Source of the DNA: Omphiscola glabra
Lineage: Eukaryota > Mollusca > Gastropoda > Lymnaeidae
Direction: 5' to 3'
Length of the DNA stretch: 64,000 bases
Assembly (NCBI GenBank): GCA_964017045.1
Contig: OZ024811.1
Coordinates: 14,163,812 to 14,227,811 of the forward strand
Shown here: piece by piece, positions 46,301 through 58,300 of the stretch
How the letters are laid out: each line of letters begins with the position of its first letter
Position numbering within the stretch: the stretch's first letter is position 1
Notes under the pieces: model-generated
Told to the model about the DNA's origin: nothing
Database searches by the model: none
What the model saw: only the letters and a program-made list of their open reading frames with translations
Translations under genes and position numbers: made by a program

Positions 46301-49300
46301 GTGAGTTTGTGTTGTGGTTGTGTTAGTTATCGTAACATGCACTCCTGGTTGTGAGTGTGTGTGTGGGGGGGGGGGGAGGGGTGCAGAACTTAGGACAGCG
46401 CAAATACTAATTCACTAGTAATGTGTGTATGGTTGAAGCGTTGTCTCATTAGGCGCGCAAAAATAAAATTCCCCAGGAGTTACAACTGTTTGGGGATTCT
46501 TATGAAGCGCGTTAATCCAATTCTTGTTATGCCAAGTAATTTTGGCGCATGGGGGAAATACACGCATTGCTGCGTATCTTTTAACGTTATCAGATGGTGA
46601 ACTACACGCATTGCTGTGTATTTTAACTTTAGTTGATTGTGAACTACACGCATTCCTGCGTATGTTGACTTTAGCAGATCGTTTTTACAAACATTTGTTA
46701 CTATAGGGGGTGTGATTTAATATCCTAATTAGCTTTCCTAAGCTAACATCACGCCTCGTACACCAACATTCAACGGCATCCTAAGCTAACATCACGCCTC
46801 GTACACCAACATTCAACGGCACCCTAAGCTAACATCACGCCTCGTACACCAACATTCAATGGCACCCTAAGCTAACATCACGCCTCGTACACCAACATTC
46901 AACGGCACCCTAAGCTAACATCACGCCTCGTACACCAACATTCAACGGCATCCTAAGCTAACATCACGCCTCGTACACCAACATTCAACGGCATCCTAAG
47001 CTAACATCACGCCTCGTACACCAACATTCAACGGCATCCTAAGCTAACATCACGCCTCGTACACCAACATTCAACGGCATCCTAAGCTAACATCACTCCT
47101 CGTACACCAACATTCAACGGCATCCTAAGCTAACATCACGCCTCGTACACCAACATTCAACGGCATCCTAAGCTAACATCACGCCTCGTACACCAACATT
47201 CAACGGCATCCTAAGCTAACATCACGCCTCGTACACCAACATTCAACGGCACCCTAAGCTAACATCACGCCTCGTACACCAACATTCAACGGCATCCTAA
47301 GCTAACATCACGCCTCGTACACCAACATTCAACGGCACCCTAAGCTAGCATCACTCCCAGTACACTTACATTCAACGGCACCCTAAGCTAACATCACTCC
47401 TCGTACACTTACATTCAACGGCACCCTAAGCTAGCATCAATCCTCGTACACTAACATTCAACGGCACCCTAAGCTAGCATCACTCCTCGTACACCAACAT
47501 TCAACGGCACCCTAAGCTAACATCACTCCTCGTACACCAACATTCAACGGCACCCTAAGCTAACATCACTCCTCGTACACCAACATTCAACGGCACCCTA
47601 AGCTAACATCACTCCTCGTACACCAACATTCAATGGCACCCTAAGCTAACATCACTCCTCGTACACCAACATTCAATGGCACCCTAAGCTAACATCACGC
47701 CTCGTACACCAACATTACACGGCACCCTAAGCTAACATCACGCCTCGTACACCAACATTCAACGGCACCCTAAGCTAACATCACGCCTCGTACACCAACA
47801 TTCAATGGCACCCTAAGCTAACATCACGCCTCGTACACCAACATTCAACGGCACCCTAAGCTAACATCACGCTTCGTACACCAACATTCAATGGCACCCT
47901 AAGCTAACATCACTCCTCGTACACCAACATTCAACGGCACCCTAAGCTAACATCACGCCTCGTACACCAACATTCAATGGCACCCTAAGCTAACATCACG
48001 CCTCGTACACCAACATTCAATGGCACCCTAAGCTAACATCACTCCTCGTACACCAACATTCAACGGCACCCTAAGCTAACATCACTCCTCGTACACCAAC
48101 ATTCAACGGCACCCTAAGCTAACATCACTCCTCGTACACCAACATTCAATGGCACCCTAAGCTAACATCACTCCTCGTACACCAACATTCAATGGCACCC
48201 TAAGCTAACATCACGCCTCGTACACCAACATTCAATGGCACCCTAAGCTAACATCACGCCTCGTACACCAACATTCAATGGCACCCTAAGCTAACATCAC
48301 GCCTCGTACACCAACATTCAATGGCACCCTAAGCTAACATCACGCCTCGTACACCAACATTCAACGGCACCCTAAGCTAGCATCACTCCTCGTACACTAA
48401 CATTCAACGGCACCCTAAGCTAGCATCACTCCTCGTACACTAACATTCAACGGCACCCTAAGCTAGCATCACTCCTCGTACACTAACATTCAACGGCACC
48501 CTAAGCTAGCATCACTCCTCGTACACTAACATTCAATGGCACCCTAAGCTAGCATCACTCCTCGTACACTAACATTCAACGGCACCCTAGGCTAGCATCA
48601 CTCCTCGTACACTAACATTCAACGGCACCCTAAGCTAGCATCACTCCTCGTACACTAACATTCAACGCCACCCTAAGCTAGCATCACTCCTCGTACACTA
48701 ACATTCAACGGCACCTTAAGCTAGCATCACTCCTCGTACACTAACATTCAATGGCATCCTAGGCTAGAATCACTCCTCGTACACTAACATTCAACGGCAC
48801 CCTAAGCTAGCATCACTCCTCGTACACTAACATTCAACGGCACCCTAAGCTAGCATCACTCCTCGTACACTAACATTCAACGGCACCCTAAGCTAGCATC
48901 ACTCCTCGTACACTAACATTCAACGGCACCCTAAGCTAGCTTCACTCCTCGTACACTAACATTCAACGGCACCCTAAGCTAGCATCACTCCCCGTACACT
49001 TACATTCAACGGCACCCTAAGCTAACATCACTCCTCGTACACTTACATTCAACGGCACCCTAAGCTAGCATCACTCCTCGTACACTAACATTCAACGGCA
49101 CCCTAAGCTAGCATCACGCCTCGTACACTAACATTCAACGGCACCCTAAGCTAGCATCACTCCTCGTACACTAACATTCAACGGCACCCTAAGCTAGCAT
49201 CACTCCTCGTACACTAACATTCAACGGCACCCTAAGCTAGCATCACTCCTCGTACACTAACACTCAACGGCACCCTAAGCTAGCATCACTCCTCGTACAC

Positions 49301-52300
49301 TTACATTCAACGGCACCCTAAGCTAACATCACTCCTCGTACACTTACATTCAACGGCACCCTAAGCTAGCATCACTCCTCGTACACTAACATTCAACGGC
49401 ACCCTAAGCTAGGATCACTCCTCGTACACTAACATTCAACGGCACCCTAAGCTATCATCACTCCTCGTACACTTACATTCAACGGCACCCTAAGCTAGCA
49501 TCACTCCTCGTACACTTACATTCAACGTCACCCTAAGCTAGCATCACTCCTCGTACACTTACATTCAACGTCACCCTAAGCTAGCATCACTCCTCGTACA
49601 CTTACATTCAACGGCACCCTAAGCTAGCATCACTCCTCGTACACTTACATTCAACGTCACCCTAAGCTAGCATCACTCCTCGTACACTTACATTCAACGT
49701 CACCCTAAGCTAGCATCACTCCTCGTACACTTACATTCAACGTCACCCTAAGCTAGCATCACTCCTCGTACACTTACATTCAACGTCACCCTAAGCTAGC
49801 ATCACTCCTCGTACACTTACATTCAACGGCACCCTAAGCTAGCATCACTCCTCGTACACTTACATTCAACGTCACCCTAAGCTAGCATCACTCCTCGTAC
49901 ACTTACATTCAACGTCACCCTAAGCTAGCATCACTCCTCGTACACTTACATTCAACGTCACCCTAAGCTAGCATCACTCCTCGTACACTTACATTCAACG
50001 TCACCCTAAGCTAGCATCACTCCTCGTACACTTACATTCAACGTCACCCTAAGCTAGCATCACTCCTCGTACACTTACATTCAACGTCACCCTAAGCTAG
50101 CATCACTCCTCGTACACTTACATTCAACGTCACCCTAAGCTAGCATCACTCCTCGTACACTTACATTCAACGGCACCCTAAGCTAGCATCACTCCTCGTA
50201 CACTTACATTCAATGGTATCCTTTCACTCGCACACATCTAGGAAGATATAAAACTAATTTCCTTCAATAAATCATATACGAAGGGTGGTTCAGCTAACGA
50301 ATAGTGAAAATTTAATTACAAGTGAAAATAACTAAATACAAACATGATGTTACGTAATGTAACAAAGGGAAAAAAAACAAAGTATACTGACAGTATTGCA
50401 TAATACTAATTACGAAGTACTCTGGCTTGTGAGGACTGGCGCTGGGGGTATCTTGTCTTCAGGTATGGCCCACATCACACACACACACACTTGCTTGCCC
50501 TCTCCCACACACTTGCACGGTCACTTCGGTACGTCTGACGTAAGAAGGGCTAGCCTTCTAACTCTATCACGTTGTGTGCCGGGAGTTCAGGATTATCTCC
50601 TTTAAGCCTAATCTACACTTGCGTTCTTTATAGAAGATGTTAGCGTTAGTATAGCCACTAACCGACTGAGACTCCAAGTTCTGTGTAATGAAGACTGCAC
50701 CATATTAGCCCGCACAAAGCAAGACTAGACTGAACTGAGCTCGACTCGACTCTACTGTACTCGTCCATACTGGCTAGAAAATTGGAATAAGGAATGCAAC
50801 ACATAAGACAAAACTAAGACATTCTAATCAATTCATTAATAATTAATCGTACGCTAAGTAACAATGCTAGCATTTCTTAATAGAATCTTACACGTGAAAA
50901 ATAAAGACACAAACCTAGACAATTGTGAATGGACAAAACTTCGGTACAATGATATATCTAGCCAGGCTCTGCTGCACAAATGACATGTAAAAGAGGGCGA
51001 GAACTGATGGGGCCTTGGCTTATATAGCATAGGGTAGCGTCGTGAACTGCAATTATAATACGCACAGCGTAGGACGCTTGACCAGATGAGCGCATTGTTT
51101 CAGTTGGGTCACGGTCAAGGTTACCAGGTTAGTTTCCATTGTTAGTAATGTTAGGCCTAATTGTGCAATCTCATATGGGGTAGGGATGGAGAGAGTGTGA
51201 GCCAGCGGGTCTCAAAAGGTGAGGACCAGCGGGTCTCAATAATGGTGAACTTCCCGCATTGCTTACTATGTTAACTTTAGAAGATGGTAAAGTTCACGCA
51301 TGGCTGCGTATAATAACTTTAGTAGAGAGTGAAGTACACGCATATCTGGGTATAATAACTTTAGTAGAGAGTGAAGTAGACGCATATCTGCGTATAATAA
51401 CTTTAGTAGAGGGGGAAGTACAGGCATATCTGCGTATAATAACTTTAGTAGAGGGGGAAGTACACGCATATCTGCGTATACTAACTTTAGTAGAGGGGGA
51501 AGTATACGCATAGCTGAGGGGCGTGAGAAATGGCAGCTGAAAGATTTGGTTGCCCCAATAATACACTTTTATCGTGTGTGGGACGGGGGATAAAAAGGGG
51601 GTGGGGGCAAAATACCAAGGGCGGCTATTGACCCATGGGCAAACGGAAAGGCTAAGTTTTACTGTTGACTAATGTCACCACCTTGCGTCACCTCTAGGTA
51701 TATCCAAATAACATTTTTTTTTTTATTTGCGCGCCTATTGAACACCAATGTGTTTCCACCCTGTGACTGAGAGAGCTATTTGTGATCTCGGAACACATAA
51801 GTGAGAGAGCTACGTTGTCATCTAGGTACTTTTATGTGAGAGAGCTACATTGTGATCTGAGAACTTTTATGTGAGAGAGCTACATTGTGATATGGGAACT
51901 TTTATGTGGGAGAGCTACATTGTGATCTGGGAACACAAAAGTGAGAGAGCTACGTTGTGATCTGGGAACTTTTATGTGAGAGAGCTTTATTGTGGTCAGC
52001 AAAAGTGTGTGTTTCTAATGTCAGATAATGTATTATTTCTTGTTCTGTATTGTCGCCCGAAGAAGGCGTTTAGCCGAAACCTCCTTTTAATGGTTCCGTA
52101 ATTTTTAAAATATTTTTTTTAAAGCATAAACTTAATTTGCCCCACAATGCTTTGGCTTGGCACGGCTTGAAACCAGTCCTCCGTATATTATCCTAGGTAT
52201 ATCCATCAACATTGGAACCCAATTTATCTTCGCCGGCTTTCCAACAAGTACGCCCAGATGCCAGGTCACACTGCATATATACACCGTCACCTATAAAAGC

Positions 52301-55300
52301 TTGAAGAAGAATGCCGTAAGTAGCAGTTGTATGCATTAAAAAACCATGCCAAAGTGTAAGAATCTATCTTCATATATATTTGTTTTCAGATTTAAGTAAA
52401 TGACGTTTTTAAAAAAAAAATCTTAGGTTAAGATCCATGTTCCTTCACTTCTTGAGATCAGGTTAAGATCCATGTCCCTTCCCTTCTTGAGATCAGGTTA
52501 AGATCCATGTTCCTTCACTTCTTGAGATCAAGCCTCACATGATGTATCTGACAATGGGGAAGGCGGAGGAATACAACGTAAAGGATTTTACGTAAGTAGA
52601 AGATGTTATATCTATATATATATTTGTGTTGTTGAACCATATGATTATATACATATTGAAATGGGTTAATAGCACGAAACTTATTAGTTCGCTTAATACA
52701 ATATTGTGTGCGCTGAAGCGGCTGGAAAGGGGCCTTCAAATACGAGACCAGACTGATATTTTTTTTTACTAACCTAACTATAGATCCTGTACATACATGT
52801 TTTGGAAAATTAATTTTAAGCCATTATCTTAACGAATGAACGAAGCGTTCCCCTTTGAGGGTTCAGTTTAAAAGACCTAGATCTAAATGGACTTAAATCA
52901 ACTATCAGGCGTTTACTGAAAGATTAAGCTGTATCGCCCGATGAAGCAGTGTGTCGCAGTTACGCACATTGGAAAAATGGGAAGATATTTCGGCTTCACT
53001 GTTGTCGCCTACGTAACCCAGCCCACATACCCCAACCCCCCAAAAAAAGCAAAAATGCTCATATAGCATTGGGCGTGGCCGGGGGGAGGGGGGGTAATTT
53101 TTTTTTACATCGACAATTTAACTGTCGCCTGAAATTTTGCATTTGGACCCACAATTCAATTCAACCGTTTCAGTGCAGCCCATGTTATCGAAGGTACCGA
53201 GTGGTTCACCGTCACGGCATTTTACTCAGACTTTACTGGCAGCATGGGTGCCACACATGTAATGCCCGTGTCCCTCTGGCGAGAGGCTTACTATGTTGTG
53301 ACGACAGGGTAAGTTTTACGGATGTTATCTGAGAAATCGCGGGAGGGGGGCAGCGGCCCCACACGTGTAATGCCCGTGACCCTCTGGCGTGAGGCGTACT
53401 ATGCCGTGACGACAGGATAAGTTTTACAGATGTTATCTGAGAAATCGCGGGAGGGGGGCAGTCGCCCCACACGTGTAATGCCCGTGACCCTCTGGCGCGA
53501 AGCGTACTATGCCGTGACGACAGGGTAAGTTTTACAGATGTTATCTGAGAAATCGGGGGAGGGGGGCAGTCGCCCCACACGTGTAATGCCCGTGACCCTC
53601 TGGCGCGAAGCGTACTATGCCGTGACGACAGGGTAAGTTTTACAGATGTTATCTGAGAAATCGGGGGAGGGGGGCAGCGGCCCCATACGTGTAATGCTCG
53701 TTACCCTCTGGCGTGAGGCGTACTATGCCGTGACGAGAGGGTAAGTTTTACAGATGTTATCTGAGAAATCGGGGGAGGGGGTGGGCAGCGGCCTCATACG
53801 TGTAATGCCCGTGACCCTCTGGCGTGAGGCGTACTATGCCGTGACGACAGGGTAAGTTTTACAGATGTTACCTGAGAAATTGGGGGGGGGGGGTTGGGAG
53901 GCAATCGGTGCCACGCGAATTATGCCTGTCACACTATTTTACGAAGCGAAATGCACCTTGAAAGAAATGATTATCTTTTTTATGAAATATAACCCGAGCT
54001 TTAAGAGTGGAAGTAAGAGTGTTCAAGTCCGAGTACCGTGATACTCTCATTCCGTTACCAAGAGGCAACAACTTTACCAGTATGTGACAGTAGCTCAATG
54101 GATGCGACTTTTCCTTTTCTTAAGCTTGTGAATTTCAATACTAGATTGAAGTCACAGGTAGAGACGTTAGCGTCATCCAATACTTGCAGGGCTGGGAAAG
54201 GGAAACAAAAAAATATGCACTTTGTGTCATGCTCTGAAAGCGTGACTCTAAAAGTAACAAAAAAGTGACTCTAAAAGTAATAAAAAGCTGACTATAGATG
54301 TAATTTTAAAAAATGACTAAAAGATTTTTAAAATGTTACTCTAAAAGTAATAAAAAGGTGACTCTAAATGTTATAAAAGAGTGAATTTAAAAGTTATAAA
54401 AGGGTGACTCTAAAAGTAATACAAGCGTGACTCAAATGTAATAAATAGGTGACTTTAAAAGTAATAGAAAGGTGAATCTAAAAATAAATGAAAAAGTGAC
54501 TCTCAAAGTAATGACATTGTTATATAAAAGATTTTTTTCAGCCTTAACAAGTTTATTTATTGGTCTCTTCAAAAAGGTTTTTGACAAAAATTACATGAAC
54601 ATCATAACGTAAATTGTATATTATGCATTTTCATAAAGTGCAGAAATTAATTTGCAGATACAAGGTGGGGGAAAAAAATTATAAACAAAATAATTTATGC
54701 AGCGTTCATTCTCTTCTTATGATTTTGAATAGTTATTTTTTTTGTTTTTTTTCATTGCCGTAGCAACCAGCCTTTTATTGTGGTCCTGAGTGCTGAGGGG
54801 CCCAACACTATTGAATTCGAGTTCAGACTCAGTGAGCCCCAACTTTTGGAATTCATGGCGGACGACTGGGCGCCCGTATATTTCGACAAGCCTTTTCAAA
54901 TAACGCTGGAGAAGTGGGTCAAGCGGTTGTATTGTCTTATCTTGCTGTTGTATTGTCTTATCTTGCTGTTGTATTGTCTTATCTTGCTGTTGTATTGTCT
55001 TATCTTGCTGTTCTATTGTCTTATCCTGCTGTTGTATTGTCTTATCTTGCTGTTGTATTGTCTTATCCTGCTGTTGTATTGTCTTATCTTGCTGTTGTAT
55101 TGTCTTATCTTGCTGTTCTAATGTCTTATCCTGCTGTTCTATTGTCTTATCCTGCTGTTCTATTGTCTTATCCTGCTGTTCTATTGTCTTATCCTGCTGT
55201 TCTATTGTCTTATCTTGCCGTTGTATTATCTTATCTTATACTGTCGTTTGGTTTTTTTTTGTTTGTTTGTCCGAAAGACATTGTGAATATGACATGTTTT

Positions 55301-58300
55301 TAATGCGTTGTATAATGGCTATAGCAGAGCTCAGAAAATGGCAATATTTTACCACGACGGTATGCTTTTGAGGCTGTCCCTATAATTCCACGATCCACCA
55401 ACAAGTTCAAGCATTTTTGTAAAAAATGAGAAGATGCACCAAGGCTTCAAAACCAGATTAGCAGCAGTTACATTGACTTGTATTTTGTTTAAGAGTGAGG
55501 TTGTGTTATCATTCCTTCAACGTCACTCTCTCCGTTGATTTATTGCAACGGCAAGACTTAGTAAAGACGACTGGAAGTTGACCAGGATGCAGTAGATGGC
55601 CAATAGTTGAATATGATGCAGTAGATGACCAACAGTGGAACAGGATGCAGTAGATGACCAACAGTGGACCAGGATGCAGTAGATGACCAACAGTGGACCA
55701 GGATGCAGTAGATGACCAACAGTGGACCAGGAGGATGCAGTAGATGACCATATGGATCAGGATGCAGTAGATGACCAACAGTGTTTCTTTGTGTCTCGCT
55801 GAGCTCGTATGAGTTTTATGTTGATGTGGTTGTTGAAATTTTCACTGTGTCAATGTCATACCGCCTGTGTCAAACGCATGTGTCCTATTGCTGTGTGTAC
55901 TAGATGGGCTAATTTAACACATGCACCTTGCGCACCACGCTATGAAAGAGAAATAAAGCAGAAATAAATTACAACCTTCTCCCACAAAGTTTCTTTCACG
56001 ACTGCCGCACGAATAGAACGCACGTCGCACAGCAGACAAGACAACACGTCATAATAAACATACGCAGCCTAGCGGTCACTAAATAATTAATCTCTCAAAA
56101 ACACACCGCGCGTAAGCAAGCATAATTTCCAGTCGCAAAAATTATTAATGAACTCCCATACTGGACAGCGCACACCGGACTCCATGAAACATTCCGGCAA
56201 CTCCCGGGTGGATGGGACTCGTTAGCCCTGGACGGTAACTCATCTAAGAGAAGGCAAACTTTGAATTCAAACCAGGAGCCAGAATGATCAATAAATTGAT
56301 CGTGGGCCCTCAAACATAAGAAGAAGAAGAAGAGGATTTGATTTCTGAGTCTACTGGTGTTGTTTTCTGCTAGTCTGGGCTTTTGTTGGGAATTGAACTT
56401 CAAGATACAATATTTAGTTAGCATTAAAAGAAAATGGCATGTAATGCTAAACGCTAAAAAATGTCACAGCATTGCTCTAGCTCTGCGGTTTTTAAAACGT
56501 TTCCTTTCTCGTAGAATTTCCATTGAATACTTTCACATTTCTTTGCTGCCTTTCAGTTTATTTTTTGTTGCTTTGAGCACAACTGGATATCCTTATAAAC
56601 TATAGTATAAAAGACGCCTACACCCAGATACGATGTTGAGACTGCAACAAGTTTATTCTAACCATCTTACATGCATATTTTTATTTTATTTTTTGTTGCT
56701 TTGAGCACAACTGGATATCATTATAAACTATAGTATAAAAGACGCCTACACCCAGATACGATGTTGAGACTGCAACAAGTTTATTCTAACCATCTTACAT
56801 GCATATTTTATTTTAAAATGTCATACTGTATCCAAAATAGTAAGAAAATCATTTCTTATGCATAGCAAATCCACATGGTAGTTACATACTTCCGTCTCTG
56901 GCATCTGAGCCGTCTCTTCTATTTCGGTCGGGGTGTTACGAAGTGAGTAAAGCTCAAGATGGTTAATATTGAGTTTGAACAGAATGACTTTTTTGTTTTT
57001 GTTTTGGAGGGGGTGGGGGTGTTACCGATAAGCGTCGTCTTTATCTTTGTCTTGTTTCCTCCGAATGATGCTTTTTGTCCCACACAAATCTTTCAGTTTT
57101 TGGGTAGCGTTTTCACCAATCTTCGCTTCCAGCCGCTTCACTTTACTCTACCCGTCCTGCTTCTGTCTTGGTGTCTCGTTGTGGTGATTTTTCACCGCTG
57201 TTAAATGTATCATGCTCTGGCATCCGTCTGTCACAGTGGGGTGATGGTGCAGACTTCTGGAACCAAATCAAAAGGTCTTGGATTTCTTTTCATTTAAGAA
57301 GATTATCTGATTCCTAGAGAGTAAATCACCTGTCTCCGCGCACCTGGATAGCCCATAGGATAACATGTGAGGATGGTGCAGCGTGGCACCCGAAGGTAAA
57401 TCACCTCTCTCCACATACCTGGACAACCCAAGGGAACATGTGTGGATGATACAGCGTGGCACCAGTGGCGTCACAGGAATTTGCCGGAATTTTCATGGTG
57501 TCAGTGTCAAACCGCCTACGGGATGCCACCTAAGGATTTGAATTTCGGAGTTGGCCGTCTCTTAGATGAGCTGCCATCCAAGGGTTAAAGGTCAACGAGT
57601 CTCATCTACCCGTGGTGCTGGCGGCGTATTTGCTGGTGTATGCTTTTTTTGAAATTTTCTAGGGATTAAACACCAGCTCACACCTTCGGATTGAACACCA
57701 GCTCACATCTTCGGATTCGCTCAGTTTATATATTTTTTTTAAAATACTCTTAAAACAAACCAGCTTTGTATTATTACCTGCTCTTGTGTTATTGATCTCA
57801 TAACAGCAAATACACAATTACGCCATCTGAGTATACTTATCTCAGCGTATACTTATCATAGGGTATACTTATCAAATAGTTTGAACGCAGAGTACCAGCT
57901 GATTTTTAAAAAAAAGAGCTTGGAATGATGTACAATATTTATAAGCGCTTCCCCCCTCCCCCCCCCCCCCCCCCAAAAAAAAAAAAAAAAAAAAAAAACT
58001 TTCAAAATAAGTTTTGATTGCGCCTACTCTCTTGGCTATACACGGCTGGAAACTGTTGGCCGTTCGTCGTCTTATTTATTGATTTGCGTTTAATAAAGAA
58101 CCTATTCAATTTGAAAAATCAAAATTGCATATTCAGTAAACACGATCGAACGTTTAAGTACATCAATATTTTTTGTTGTTTTAAAGATACGACGCCTTCT
58201 CATTGCACGGGTGTGAAGACGAAATGAACTTCGATCAAGGTTCGTTAACAGGTAAGCTCAATGTTAAGTCGCTGAAGAAATTCGGCATGGCGATGGGACC

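Noticed and set aside
46735..50216. CRISPR-like regular array
   Set aside because: The 43-nt units follow each other without unique spacers, in an intron of an animal gene; it is a satellite.
54780..55303. Membrane protein with LYCLILL or VVLSYLA repeats
   Set aside because: The hydrophobic text is a 21-nt minisatellite starting at the exon 5 donor. Kept only as a possible read-through isoform.
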